DNA of 64,000 nucleotides from Danxiaibacter sp048498555 (GCA_048498555.1 JBEHXT010000008.1:1-64000), one strand, 5' to 3'; shown: positions 1 to 8,010, counted from the first letter of the stretch. Notes: a model not told the origin generated them from the letters alone. A program made the numbers and translations.

Positions 1-28
1 AGTTTAATGAAACTAATTTCATTAAACT
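1..28. repeat. Perfect 12-base inverted repeat at window edge
   Basis: Arms at 1-12 and 17-28 (AGTTTAATGAAA and its complement) are perfect, with a four-base CTAA loop. It is AT-rich and has no long T run, so it could be the end of a terminator, an operator or a repeat whose partner lies outside the window. No gene is seen in 29-163. Confidence 0.5.
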
Positions 29-163
29 TTCTGCAAAATCAATACTAGCAATGCATTTAGACGTTTTTACCAACCATTTTTGACTATTATGCCTTTTATT
101 CAGCAGATTTGATCAATAAATGACATCGGAAAATTCATATAGTCGAGCTCGTCAAATGAAAGT

Positions 164-196
164 AGCTAATAGCTGATTGCTGACAGCTAATAGCTA
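164..196 (-). repeat. AGCTAATAGC-family quasi-tandem repeat at a stop codon
   Basis: Four degenerate copies of a unit like AGCTAATAGC or AGCTGATTGC run through this stretch. The stop codon of the phosphoesterase gene (194-196, minus strand) lies inside the last unit. Short related pieces occur at 16975-16990 and 44790-44805. Confidence 0.6.
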
Positions 197-685
197 TCTC
201 ATTTCCACCACTTCCAAATTCTTTATCTCCTTCCCGTCAATCACAAACCTCAAGAGCGTTCTAACCTTGTGCCAGCCTTGCTTTCCTGCAGCGCCTGGGT
301 TCATGTGAAGGCACTGTAGCTTTTCGTCATACATCACTTTTAGAATATGCGAATGGCCGGAAATAAATAGCTGCGGATGTTCCCGTAAGATCACCTCCTT
401 CACGCCAGGTGCGTATTTATTTGGATAGCCGCCAATGTGTTTGATAAAAACCTTTACATCTTCACACATAAATATCAACTCCTCCGGGAATTCAGAGCGG
501 ATATCCATTCCGTCAATATTGCCATAGACACCACGCAAAGGTTTTAGTTTTTTTCTCAACTGTTCCGCAACAGTTATGGTACCGAAATCTCCGCCATGCC
601 ATATTTCATCACAATTTTCCAAATGCTTTAATATGGCCTCATCCATGTAGTTATGCGTGTCGGAAAGCAATCCAATTTTAGTCAT
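194..685 (-). CDS. YfcE/MJ0936-family metallophosphoesterase
   Basis: A 163-residue calcineurin-like phosphoesterase of the small YfcE/MJ0936 class, which hydrolyse phosphodiesters or phosphomonoesters with two bound metal ions in the cytoplasm. The metal-site motifs are in order: SDTH (D9, H11), GGD (D33), GNID (N56, with the usual GNxD sense), a histidine near 83, and GHSH (H111, H113). The length is normal for a stand-alone domain, with no signal peptide. The ATG at 685 follows the family N-terminus directly. It is not obviously in an operon; the natural substrate cannot be told from sequence. The gene ends inside a repeat. Confidence 0.85.
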   Translation of the reverse strand: MTKIGLLSDTHNYMDEAILKHLENCDEIWHGGDFGTITVAEQLRKKLKPLRGVYGNIDGMDIRSEFPEELIFMCEDVKVFIKHIGGYPNKYAPGVKEVILREHPQLFISGHSHILKVMYDEKLQCLHMNPGAAGKQGWHKVRTLLRFVIDGKEIKNLEVVEMR

Positions 686-835
686 TTCTATGTACGATGT
701 TAGATGTTATTTTAAGTACGAATTATGCGGTATAAAGTAAGTAGGTGCAACAGTGTGCAGCTAAATAATCTTCGTGCACTGTATGCAGTCAAAAATCTAT
801 TTTTAAAAAAATCTAATCAAATAATGCCCGCTAAA

Positions 836-897
836 AGAAAATCCTGTCAATCCTCTAATCTTTAAATCCCGATCCAGACAAAATCCAAATCCTAATC
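836..897 (-). repeat. GATTAGGA/GTCTGG-family repeat (copy 1)
   Basis: Read on the minus strand this is a run of units resembling GATTAGGATTTGG and TTGTCTGGATC. It starts with the aspartate and stop codons (GAT TAG) of the NUDIX gene. A second copy, in the same orientation and same phase, sits at 17031-17107. The rest of the 686-835 space shows nothing recognisable. Confidence 0.65.
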
Positions 898-1308
898 TAC
901 CAAATCATCCAGCCTCAATCTTTCAAACGCAGTTATTACGCCCGGCACCACATGTTCCTGCAACCTGTAAGTCTGTTCATCAAAGTATTCAATTCCGCCA
1001 ATTTCATTACCTGGAACGGGCTGGTGTTTCAGATCGCAGATAAAACAATCCTGTTTCATCAACAGATTATTTTCTCCAAATGCAGGCGCCTGAATATGGT
1101 AATAATATTGAAGATCAGTTTCTTCCAACTCTATATTCAACTCTTCTTTTATCTCGCGCTGCAAAGCCTTTAACGAAGTCTCATCTGCATCAACTTTCCC
1201 TCCAGGCAGATAAAACGCTTTTTTGTTTTTGCTGAACGCGAGCAGAAGTTTCCTGTTTTTTAATACAATCAAACCAGCACACTGAATAGAAGATAAATGG
1301 CTTTCCAT
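892..1308 (-). CDS. NUDIX hydrolase
   Basis: A NUDIX hydrolase, cleaving a nucleoside diphosphate linked to some other group X. The Nudix box is clear: PGGKVDADE, then seven residues, then REIKEELNI (the box glycine before the last position is replaced by Asn, a common variation). I chose the ATG at 1308 (protein starting MESHLSS, 138 residues) over the upstream TTG at 1332, because the TTG would overlap the DinB-like gene and adds only eight residues before the conserved strand. It lies 20 bases after the DinB-like gene and is probably co-transcribed with it. Substrate unknown. Confidence 0.85.
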   Translation of the reverse strand: MESHLSSIQCAGLIVLKNRKLLLAFSKNKKAFYLPGGKVDADETSLKALQREIKEELNIELEETDLQYYYHIQAPAFGENNLLMKQDCFICDLKHQPVPGNEIGGIEYFDEQTYRLQEHVVPGVITAFERLRLDDLVD

Positions 1309-1328
1309 AAAGGCAAACTTAAATACAA

Positions 1329-1814
1329 TCAACAGAGGCCCAAAATCCTATCGGGCCTTAGTTGTATCCCTAATTTAAAAATGGTAAAATAGTGGTGCGC
1401 CTCATGAAGCAGGAAAACTTCGGCCCACCCTTCAACAGTCATGGTGCCGTATAAAAAATGTTTACCGGTAGCAAGCAAGGCGCTGCCATTTAATGACGCC
1501 AGATAAGTAGTCACTTCATGACGTGTTTTATGCAGATCGGTAAGTATATCATAAAATGATTTCTTTTGCCATTCGTAAAACAGTGGGTCGTCTTCTGCTT
1601 TATACTGGCCAAACAATGGCGTTCCGCCTGCCGCAATCTTCTGCATTCTTTCCAGAAAAACTTCATTATATCGGCCAAGGTGCACCAGGTTTTCATAAAT
1701 GCTCCATTTATCAGCTACCGGATGAGAACGCATTTCATCCTCTGTTAAACTATACATCAATGTGGCCAGTGTATCTGGCTGCACCTGCAAGCGTTTGGTT
1801 AAGTGATCTTTCAT
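1329..1814 (-). CDS. DinB-family (DinB_2) putative metal-dependent protein
   Basis: A 161-residue four-helix-bundle protein of the DinB/YfiT superfamily. The likely metal triad is visible: H45 in ENLVHLGRY and H137 with H141 in FLLHEAHHY, the HxxxH spacing typical of the family. Members include thiol-dependent transferases, but most have no known reaction, so only the fold is claimed. The conserved opening (arginine after LTK, then TLATLMYSLTEDE) supports the start at 1814. It precedes the NUDIX gene by 20 bases on the same strand. Confidence 0.75.
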   Translation of the reverse strand: MKDHLTKRLQVQPDTLATLMYSLTEDEMRSHPVADKWSIYENLVHLGRYNEVFLERMQKIAAGGTPLFGQYKAEDDPLFYEWQKKSFYDILTDLHKTRHEVTTYLASLNGSALLATGKHFLYGTMTVEGWAEVFLLHEAHHYFTIFKLGIQLRPDRILGLC

Positions 1815-1829
1815 TGTAAAGATTTTTGT

Positions 1830-1855
1830 TTCAGGTATCAGGTATCAGGTTTCAG
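1830..1855. repeat. TATCAGG quasi-tandem repeat
   Basis: Three near-identical units (TCAGGTATCAGGTATCAGG then TTTCAG) just upstream of the DinB-like start. The same unit family recurs at 31637-31660. Confidence 0.5.
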
Positions 1856-1885
1856 TTGCGCCAGAAACATGTAAATTGATCCCGG

Positions 1886-2005
1886 CTTCAAAATTCGCAC
1901 ATTCGCATCTTATCACATTTCTGCACTTCTACACTTCCTTCATCCGCACATTTACATATTCGCACATTCACTCATTCGCACATTTTCATTTTCAATTGTC
2001 AATTG
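1886..2005 (-). repeat. Composite TTGACAATTGA plus GTGCGAATG repeat
   Basis: On the minus strand the order is TTGACAATTGAAAATG, then several units like AATGTGCGAATG, GTGAATG and TGTAAATGTGCGG. The same composite, in the same orientation relative to the upstream gene, fills 44525-44760. The SGNH hydrolase stop codon (1992-1994) is inside the TTGACAATTGA part, so the repeat supplies the last residues (AIDN). Confidence 0.65.
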
Positions 2006-2783
2006 CTTTCTCAATCGCCTTTCCCCAAAATTTACCGAGTTCTTCTGCACCTTTTTCGTTGGGGTGTAGAAAAAATGTTCCGGCGTTTCCGTTTTCGTAT
2101 TGAAATAAAGCCTTGTGATTTTTCTTAAAATAGTTGAAGGCATCTTTATCACCGGCAAAAACCTGTTTTGGATGTGTGGCGGCATATTCCTTTACAATTT
2201 TATCCAATACCGGAAAATAGCTTTGCAAACGGTCTAAGCCTTCCTGCAAATATTTAGAGCCGTTATAAGTATTCGGGCTATACCAAATGGGGTGATGCAA
2301 TACAATCTTACATGTTGGAAAATCTTTGAGCAGACGATCTATGATAGCCTTTACATTTCCTTGATACGATGCCGGCGAAACAGGCGATCCATTTGGCCCC
2401 TCAATAGCGCTGTCATTCGTTCCCAGTATCATAGAAAATACCAGCGTAGCATCTTTGTCGTTGGCGAAAGTTGCTGCTGAATGTTCAACTTTTTTAAATG
2501 CAGTATTTGTTGAAGGAAGAAAATCCACTGTGGTAAAACCACTCACACCCTGGTTGCTGAATTGTACGTCGGAAAAATGTTTTTTCAGATAGTTGGAAGC
2601 ATGTACCGGTGGCGCGTCTGTGGCTTTATTGGCGAGCCCTGCACCATAAGTAATGCTATTGCCAACAAAAACAATATCGAGTTTTTTTTGTTGTTGGGAG
2701 AAAACTGTGGAGGCAACAAACAGCATTATGAGAAACAGAATGGCACGATTTTTTTGAAAGGAGAAAATAGTCCTGTTGAACAT
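1992..2783 (-). CDS. Secreted SGNH/GDSL-type hydrolase
   Basis: A 263-residue SGNH-fold esterase or lipase. The start at 2783 gives MFNRTIFSFQKNRAILFLIM followed by a hydrophobic stretch ending FSQQ, a good Sec signal peptide, so the enzyme should be periplasmic or surface-exposed; an ATG at 2804 is also possible. Blocks seen: GNSITYG (nucleophile Ser), a glycine in block II (NQGVSG), GTND (block III) and LHPNEKG (catalytic His). The usual Asp three residues before that His is a Phe here, so a full catalytic triad is not obvious; a dyad or a shifted acid is possible. Substrate unknown. The gene end lies inside a repeat. Confidence 0.8.
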   Translation of the reverse strand: MFNRTIFSFQKNRAILFLIMLFVASTVFSQQQKKLDIVFVGNSITYGAGLANKATDAPPVHASNYLKKHFSDVQFSNQGVSGFTTVDFLPSTNTAFKKVEHSAATFANDKDATLVFSMILGTNDSAIEGPNGSPVSPASYQGNVKAIIDRLLKDFPTCKIVLHHPIWYSPNTYNGSKYLQEGLDRLQSYFPVLDKIVKEYAATHPKQVFAGDKDAFNYFKKNHKALFQYENGNAGTFFLHPNEKGAEELGKFWGKAIEKAIDN

Positions 2784-2953
2784 ATATAGCAAAGAAAGCT
2801 GCATAAAGTGTTGTTTAGGTAATAAATGTAAGTAAAAGGAGGAGATGCACGCTATTTCTGCGCTGTTTGAAGACAATTGATAAAAACTTATCGTTTTAAC
2901 CTTTTGGTTTTTAAAAATGAGTTGTAAATTATAATTCCAAAAACGATTGTAGT

Positions 2954-3361
2954 ATGATAAAGTTTAATGAACTCAAAATCGGCGATTATGTAGTGGGTGA
3001 ATATGAAGGCAAAACCTGGCCGGGAAAGGTAACCGACCTCAATAGCACTGATAAAGAAATTTGCGTTGAAACAGAAGTACAGGAAATCTGGTTTGAAGAG
3101 GAACATCTGTTCCCCATTCCAATTACAGATCAAAGCCTGCTTGAACTGAACTTTGCAAAGGAAACGCTTCCTGATGGGTTCATTAAATATAAAAAAGGGC
3201 CATTCCGTATTGTAACACCAACCGATAGCAATTTTTCTTCGTTCGAAATATGGTACAGGGAAGATATCAGAAAGAACCCTGATATTCATTACATACATCA
3301 ATTGCAAAACGCCTACCTGCAAATGACAAAGGTTCATTTGACAAACGAGGTAGTTGTTTAG
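2954..3361 (+). CDS. Conserved hypothetical protein, 135 residues
   Basis: I do not recognise the family with confidence. The protein is soluble, acidic and lacks a signal peptide. The first 60 residues (KIGDYVVGEYEGKTWPGKVTDL, then alternating short strands) look like a small SH3-like or KOW-like beta domain; the rest is mixed alpha/beta (FAKETLPDGFIKYKKGPF). The ATG at 2954 is the first in frame. It stands alone between the divergent SGNH gene and the metallopeptidase gene. Its stop codon shares its last base with the first base of an inverted-repeat element. Confidence 0.6.
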   Translation: MIKFNELKIGDYVVGEYEGKTWPGKVTDLNSTDKEICVETEVQEIWFEEEHLFPIPITDQSLLELNFAKETLPDGFIKYKKGPFRIVTPTDSNFSSFEIWYREDIRKNPDIHYIHQLQNAYLQMTKVHLTNEVVV

Positions 3362-3501
3362 AACCACGGAGACACGAGGACACTGCGAGACACAGAGCTT
3401 TAATTTGGTTAATATTCTAGCTGAGATATTCAGCTATTATTGTTGCTTTTTAAATAAAGCAAATGCCTGTGTATCGCGGTGTCGTAGTGCCTCTGTGGTT
3501 C
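3361..3501. repeat. 141-base element with 35-base inverted arms
   Basis: Arms at 3361-3395 and 3467-3501 match in 29 of 35 positions as inverted copies; each arm is itself a run of units like GAGACACGAGGACACTG. The 71-base AT-rich core has no coding potential. The element starts on the final base of an upstream stop codon and ends 34 bases before the next start. A related single arm is seen near 29353-29400. Such GACACAGAGG-type repeats are known from several phyla, but their role is not settled. Confidence 0.75.
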
Positions 3502-3535
3502 CCTCTTTCTCCGTATCTTACCACAAAATTTTATT

Positions 3536-6337
3536 ATGCGTTTTGGGGCATGGCTTTTAGTTACTTTGCTGGCAGGCGTTAATTACTTACAGGCACAAAC
3601 TTTTGGCGGCAATCCATCCACGCTAAAATGGAAACAGATTAACACAGACACTGTGCGTGTCGTCTTTCCTAAAGGTTTCGATTCAACAGGCATCCGCATT
3701 GCAGGCCTTGTACACAAACTTCAAAGAGATTACAGCGCCACTATAGGCCCCAACCTGAGAAAAGTAAGCATCGTACTCCAAAAAGAAGGTATTCTTTCCA
3801 ATGGATATGTAAACCTGGCTCCATATAGAAGCGAGTTTTATCTTATGCCGCCACAAAACGCATTTGAACTTGGCGCACAGGCATGGCCGGATAATCTTGC
3901 CATACATGAATTCAGGCATGTGGAACAATACAGTAATTTTAAGCGCGGGCTTGCAAAGGTTGCGTACATCATCTTTGGGGAGGAAGGGCAGGCTGTGGCT
4001 AATTCCGCAGCCATTCCGAACTGGTTTTTTGAAGGTGATGCTGTGTACAATGAAACCTTGTTAAGTGAGCAGGGCCGCGGCAGAATTCCATTCTTCTTTA
4101 ATGCTTACCGCTCATTGTATTTTGGCGGCAAACATTACAGCTATATGAAATTGCGTAATGGATCATACAAAAATTATGTTCCCGATCATTACCGCCTTGG
4201 TTATCTGTTGGTGGCTTATGGCAGAGAAAAATATGGCAATGATTTCTGGGCGAAAGTAACGCATGATGCTGCCGGTTTTAAACCTTTATTTTATCCGATG
4301 CAGGGTTCCGTAAAAAAATATGCCGGCGTTTCTTTTAAAGAGTTTGTGAGCAATGCATTTGCCTTTTACCAAACTCAATGGCAGCCTGACAAACAGGAGA
4401 GTCAGAGCCAGCAGTGGTTAACTCCAATCGCTAAAAATAATGTTGTTAATTACCAATACCCATACCTCACAAATGATGGTAAACTGGTTGTATTTAAGTC
4501 TTCCAATAAAAAACTGCCAGCGTTTTACCTGATCGATAAAAACAATCACGAAGAAAAAATAGCCGTGCGGGATATTTCATACGATGACTATTTCAGTTAC
4601 AACAACGGCAAAATTATTTACCAGATCTGGAAGCCAGATGTGCGCTGGGGTTACCGTGAATACAGCGACATAAAAATTCGGGATATACAATCAGGAAAGG
4701 AGCAGGTGATCACTTCTAAAAAGAAATATTTCTCCCCGGATATTTCGCATGATGGAAAAACAATTGCTGCAGTTGAAGTGCTTGTTGATCAAAGTTCATC
4801 GGTTATGCTAATGGATAACGACGGCACAAACAGGCGCACTGTTATTTCCTCAAAACAAAATATTTACTCTTATCCGAAGTTTGCTACTGATGATAGCGGG
4901 TTATTTTTCATAGAAAGAAATCCGAAGGGTGAAATGCGCATTCAGAAAATCGACCTTTCAACACTTAAAATCACAGAGGTTACATCGTTTACGAATACAA
5001 TTATTGGATTTCCGACGGTGAAAGGAGATACGCTGGTGTACTCAATCAGCAATAAACGAAAGGACGAACTGTGGGCGTATGTGGCTTCTACAGGAGCTCA
5101 TTACTACATGGCTGGTTATCCTTCTGGGATTTATCAAGGCGCGTTGGACAATTCCGGCAGTATTTATGCGGCCACTTTTACCGCCGATGGCTACCGGTTG
5201 GGGCAATACAAGGCCGCCTGGAGAAAAGAAGAGTTGACACCTTTATCAGTACTTTATGCCCAAAAACCTGCAAATAAAGAAACTAACAAGTTACTCGAAA
5301 GTTCAATTTCCAATAATTTCAGCATAAAAAAGTATTCAAAAGCAACGGGCTTATTTAACTTCCACAGCTGGCGGCCGTACTACAATCAGCCAGAGTACTC
5401 GTTTTCATTATATGGGGAAAATGTGTTGAACACATTTCAAAGCACGCTGGGATACACGTATAACACAAACGAACAAAGCAGTAAGGCCTCATTTTCAGCT
5501 ATTTATGGTGGATGGTATGTACAACCATATGCCATTGTAAGCCAAACCTGGCACCGGTCTGCAGTGTTAAATAAAGACACTACTTTCCACTGGAACGAAT
5601 TTACGCCTCAACTCGGCCTGCAACTTCCTTTAAATTTTAGCGGGCAAAGGCGGTATACCTACCTTACCCTGATTGCCGCCATGAACTACAACCAGGTTGA
5701 CTGGACCGGCATCAGTAAAGATATTTTGAATAATTATAATTTCTTTTACCAGTACTCCAGAGTTATTTTTTCTTCGCAGAACCAACAGGCGCTGCAGCAG
5801 ATTTATCCGCACTGGGCTCAAAATGTGGATATAAAATATAGAAGTATCGTTAATAAGTACAGTGCGATGCAGGTGCTGGCGAAAGCGGACCTCTATTTTC
5901 CGGGTTTATTTCCAACCCACAGCTTTGTGATCAATGGTGCATATCAGCAAAGGGATACGACCGGGGATTACTATTTCAGCAACGATTTCCCGATTTCACG
6001 TGGATATACCGATATTGATTATCCGCGCATGTGGAAAATAGGAGCGAACTATCATTTTCCGCTCGTTTACCCTGATTTTGGTATTGCCCATATCGTATAC
6101 TTTCAAAGAATACGGTTAAATCCATTTTACGATTATAGCGAAATCCGGAGCCTCCGCACGGGCACTACTTACAAGTTAAGGTCAACCGGCGCGGAATTAT
6201 TCTTCGACACTAAATGGTGGAACGAGCAACCGGTTTCATTTGGCATTCGCTATAGCCGTTTAATTGATGGCGACCTGGTAGGGCAGGGGCCAAACAGATG
6301 GGAATTTATATTGCCGGTGAACCTTTTATCACATTAA
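3536..6337 (+). CDS. Outer-membrane metallopeptidase/TolB-like propeller/beta-barrel protein
   Basis: A 933-residue envelope protein with three parts. Residues 1-20 form a signal peptide (cleavage after YLQA). Residues 30-280 hold a gluzincin-like peptidase signature: HEFRH at 124-128 (HExxH) and a third ligand, E166, in NWFFEGDAVY. Residues 290-560 contain repeats of the type LTNDGKLVVFKS, ISHDGKTIAAVE and FATDDSGLFFIE, as in PD40/TolB-like beta-propellers. Residues 600-933 are alternating amphipathic strands ending in an outer-membrane barrel. Substrate and whether it is active are unknown. It is transcribed alone, upstream of the infA promoter. Confidence 0.75.
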   Translation: MRFGAWLLVTLLAGVNYLQAQTFGGNPSTLKWKQINTDTVRVVFPKGFDSTGIRIAGLVHKLQRDYSATIGPNLRKVSIVLQKEGILSNGYVNLAPYRSEFYLMPPQNAFELGAQAWPDNLAIHEFRHVEQYSNFKRGLAKVAYIIFGEEGQAVANSAAIPNWFFEGDAVYNETLLSEQGRGRIPFFFNAYRSLYFGGKHYSYMKLRNGSYKNYVPDHYRLGYLLVAYGREKYGNDFWAKVTHDAAGFKPLFYPMQGSVKKYAGVSFKEFVSNAFAFYQTQWQPDKQESQSQQWLTPIAKNNVVNYQYPYLTNDGKLVVFKSSNKKLPAFYLIDKNNHEEKIAVRDISYDDYFSYNNGKIIYQIWKPDVRWGYREYSDIKIRDIQSGKEQVITSKKKYFSPDISHDGKTIAAVEVLVDQSSSVMLMDNDGTNRRTVISSKQNIYSYPKFATDDSGLFFIERNPKGEMRIQKIDLSTLKITEVTSFTNTIIGFPTVKGDTLVYSISNKRKDELWAYVASTGAHYYMAGYPSGIYQGALDNSGSIYAATFTADGYRLGQYKAAWRKEELTPLSVLYAQKPANKETNKLLESSISNNFSIKKYSKATGLFNFHSWRPYYNQPEYSFSLYGENVLNTFQSTLGYTYNTNEQSSKASFSAIYGGWYVQPYAIVSQTWHRSAVLNKDTTFHWNEFTPQLGLQLPLNFSGQRRYTYLTLIAAMNYNQVDWTGISKDILNNYNFFYQYSRVIFSSQNQQALQQIYPHWAQNVDIKYRSIVNKYSAMQVLAKADLYFPGLFPTHSFVINGAYQQRDTTGDYYFSNDFPISRGYTDIDYPRMWKIGANYHFPLVYPDFGIAHIVYFQRIRLNPFYDYSEIRSLRTGTTYKLRSTGAELFFDTKWWNEQPVSFGIRYSRLIDGDLVGQGPNRWEFILPVNLLSH

Positions 6338-6468
6338 AATTTCCGGAAAATGTCATTTTAATGCTTTTTATTTGCACCACGGCGGTACTAAAACGTTAAT
6401 TATTAACCGATTTACAGAATTCTGAGGAAAAAATCTTTCATTTTTTTTCTTTTTCCACTGTATTCTGC

Positions 6469-6476
6469 TATCTTTG
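6469..6476 (+). promoter_or_regulatory. Bacteroidota -7 box before infA
   Basis: TATCTTTG fits the phylum consensus TAnnTTTG exactly and lies 16 bases before the infA ATG, implying a very short leader. No clear TTTG -33 box is seen in the T-rich stretch upstream. Confidence 0.65.
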
Positions 6477-6492
6477 CGCTCCCAAAAATTGT

Positions 6493-6711
6493 ATGTCAAA
6501 ACAACCACTGATTAAACAAGATGGAATAATACTCGAGGCACTGAGCAACGCAATGTTCAGGGTAAAACTTGAGAATGGGCATGAAATTCTGGCAACTATC
6601 TCAGGTAAAATGAGAATGCACTATATCAGAATTTTACCCGGTGATAAGGTAGGTGTGGAAATGAGCCCATACGATTTAACAAGAGGTAGAATCATCTTCC
6701 GTTATAAATAA
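6493..6711 (+). CDS. infA: Translation initiation factor IF-1
   Basis: A 72-residue OB-fold protein that binds the A site of the 30S subunit and helps IF-2 and IF-3 set up initiation. The typical sequence is complete: GIILEALSNAMFRVKLENGH, then ISGKMRMHYIRILPGDKV and ending MSPYDLTRGRIIFRYK. Length is exactly that of the family. It opens the ribosomal cluster and has its own promoter. In most bacteria of the phylum secY and map stand just upstream; here a metallopeptidase gene does. Confidence 0.97.
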   Translation: MSKQPLIKQDGIILEALSNAMFRVKLENGHEILATISGKMRMHYIRILPGDKVGVEMSPYDLTRGRIIFRYK

Positions 6712-6752
6712 CGGATGAGCTAGTGGGGAAGATTAAATAAAATTTGTTTAAC

Positions 6753-6788
6753 AATAATAGGCTACGGGCCTTGTGCTGCGGGCTTTGA
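6753..6788 (+). repeat. GGCTACGGGC/TGCGGGC quasi-repeat
   Basis: Two or three degenerate units (GGCTACGGGCC, GTGCTGCGGGC) occupy the gap between infA and rpmJ. The text is too short to fold into a strong hairpin; it resembles the other quasi-tandem intergenic repeats of the window. Confidence 0.35.
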
Positions 6789-6801
6789 AAAAACAACAGT
6801 C

Positions 6802-6918
6802 ATGAAAGTTAGAGCATCAGTTAAAAAACGTAGTGCCGACTGCAAAATTGTTCGCAGAAAAGGCAAGTTGTACATTATTAACAAAAAGAATCCTCGCTTT
6901 AAACAAAGACAAGGATAA
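6802..6918 (+). CDS. rpmJ: Ribosomal protein L36 (bL36), zinc-free type
   Basis: A 38-residue protein, MKVRASVKKRSADCKIVRRK at the start and NPRFKQRQG at the end, reading from the ATG at 6802. It belongs to the large subunit near the peptidyl-transferase region. Three of the four zinc ligands of the C+ form are gone (Ser at 11, Asn at 28, Phe at the histidine position; only C14 remains), so this is the C- form that does not need zinc, as is usual in this phylum. It lies between infA and rpsM, the standard order. Confidence 0.95.
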   Translation: MKVRASVKKRSADCKIVRRKGKLYIINKKNPRFKQRQG

Positions 6919-6957
6919 TCTGAAACACATTTAAACATTTAAAAATTAAGTTCTGAT

Positions 6958-7338
6958 ATGGCTCGTATTGCCGGTATAGACTTACCAAAGAATAAAAGAG
7001 GCGAAATAGGTTTAACCTATATCTACGGTATTGGTCGTTCAACTGCTCAGTATATTTTGGATAAATCAGGTATTAGCCTGGATAAAAAAGTACACGAGTG
7101 GAACGATGATGAGCAAGCTGCTATCCGTAACATCATCAACAATGAAATCAAAGTTGAAGGTGCTTTGCGTAGCGAAACTCAAATGAACATCAAACGTTTG
7201 TTGGATATTGCTTGTTACCGTGGCCTTCGTCACCGTAAAGGTTTGCCAGTTCGTGGCCAGCGTACACGTACTAACAGCCGTACAAGAAAAGGTAAACGTA
7301 AGACAGTTGCAGGTAAAAAGAAAGCAACTAAAAAATAG
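6958..7338 (+). CDS. rpsM: Ribosomal protein S13 (uS13)
   Basis: A 126-residue small-subunit head protein that contacts the P-site tRNA and forms bridges with the large subunit. MARIAGIDLPKNKRGEIGLT, the helix-two-turn-helix region, and the C-terminal RGLRHRKGLPVRGQRTRTNS signature are intact, followed by the usual basic tail. The start ATG at 6958 is 39 bases after rpmJ. Two terminator-like hairpins follow before rpsK. Confidence 0.97.
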   Translation: MARIAGIDLPKNKRGEIGLTYIYGIGRSTAQYILDKSGISLDKKVHEWNDDEQAAIRNIINNEIKVEGALRSETQMNIKRLLDIACYRGLRHRKGLPVRGQRTRTNSRTRKGKRKTVAGKKKATKK

Positions 7339-7346
7339 TAATATTC

Positions 7347-7380
7347 AGGTATCCTGCTTTATGCGGGATACTTGTTTTTA
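7347..7380 (+). terminator. Terminator-like hairpin after rpsM
   Basis: Arms 7347-7357 and 7363-7373 pair over 11 bases (two G-T pairs) with a TTTAT loop, followed by GTTTTTA. Form and position fit an intrinsic terminator or attenuator, although rpsK follows in the same direction. Confidence 0.6.
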
Positions 7381-7431
7381 TACACTGTTTCAATATCGGA
7401 TCGCCGCTTAGCGACAGGAGAATTGGAGCAG

Positions 7432-7454
7432 GTCCCGCACGGGCGGGATTTTTC
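7432..7454 (+). terminator. Second terminator-like hairpin before rpsK
   Basis: GTCCCGC (7432-7438) pairs with GCGGGAT (7443-7449), loop ACGG, followed by five T. The stem shares the TCCCGC/GCGGGA core with the hairpin 80 bases upstream. No new -7 box was found before rpsK. Confidence 0.55.
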
Positions 7455-7504
7455 ATTGTTAACAGCCCTGTATAAACAGCAGGGGATTACCTCAAAAAAA
7501 AGTT

Positions 7505-7915
7505 ATGGCAAAACCACAAAAAGCACAGAACAGCGCGAAAGCTGCTGCGAAGAAAAGAATTGTGAAAGTTGATGCGTACGGAGATGCTCACGTTAGCGCA
7601 ACATTCAACAATGTAATTATCTCTCTTACCAACAAAACTGGTCAGGTTATCTCTTGGTCTTCTGCTGGTAAAATGGGTTTCAGAGGTTCTAAAAAGAACA
7701 CTCCTTATGCGGCTCAGATGGCTGCTGCAGATGCTGCTAAAGTAGCACTTGAAGCAGGCTTGAAAAAAGTAGATGTTTACGTTAAAGGACCTGGCGCAGG
7801 CCGCGAAGGAGCTATCCGTTCTTTAGCACAGTCTGGTATCGAGATCAATATGATCAAAGACGTAACTCCGCTGCCTCACAATGGCTGTCGTCCTCCTAAG
7901 AAGAGAAGAGTTTAG
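7505..7915 (+). CDS. rpsK: Ribosomal protein S11 (uS11)
   Basis: A 136-residue small-subunit platform protein that lines the E-site mRNA path. The core DAHVSATFNNVIISLTNKTG, GFRGSKKNTPYAAQMAA, VKGPGAGREGAIRSL and the ending DVTPLPHNGCRPPKKRRV are all present. The start at 7505 (MAKPQKAQNSAKAAAKKR) gives the usual basic N-terminal extension. It follows rpsM by 166 bases, an unusually wide gap for this operon, and is followed by a repeat beginning three bases after the stop. Confidence 0.97.
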   Translation: MAKPQKAQNSAKAAAKKRIVKVDAYGDAHVSATFNNVIISLTNKTGQVISWSSAGKMGFRGSKKNTPYAAQMAAADAAKVALEAGLKKVDVYVKGPGAGREGAIRSLAQSGIEINMIKDVTPLPHNGCRPPKKRRV

Positions 7916-7918
7916 TAG

Positions 7919-8010
7919 TTGAAAATTGACAATTGAAAAAGGATAATGATAGGCGTGAAAACTAAATTGTTTCACCTTTATCGTTGTCAATTATCAATTG
8001 TCAATTCTCC
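7919..8010 (+). repeat. Inverted TTGACAATTGA element between rpsK and rpsD
   Basis: The outer arms (7921-7935, AAATTGACAATTGA, and 7995-8009) match as inverted copies nearly perfectly; inner arms around 7941-7959 and 7971-7990 pair in about three quarters of positions. The transcript would fold into one long interrupted hairpin inside the ribosomal operon. Same repeat family as at 1991-2005, 36764-36795 and 44575-44715. Confidence 0.7.

Noticed and set aside
2888..3367. Open frame of 159 codons on the minus strand
   Set aside because: It covers the small 2954-3361 gene in reverse. Its protein text is Phe/Cys-rich without domain, and the forward frame has better composition and start.
3361..3501. 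Insertion sequence
   Set aside because: No transposase frame fits in 141 bases and no target-site duplication was seen; a miniature derivative stays possible and is noted as a finding.
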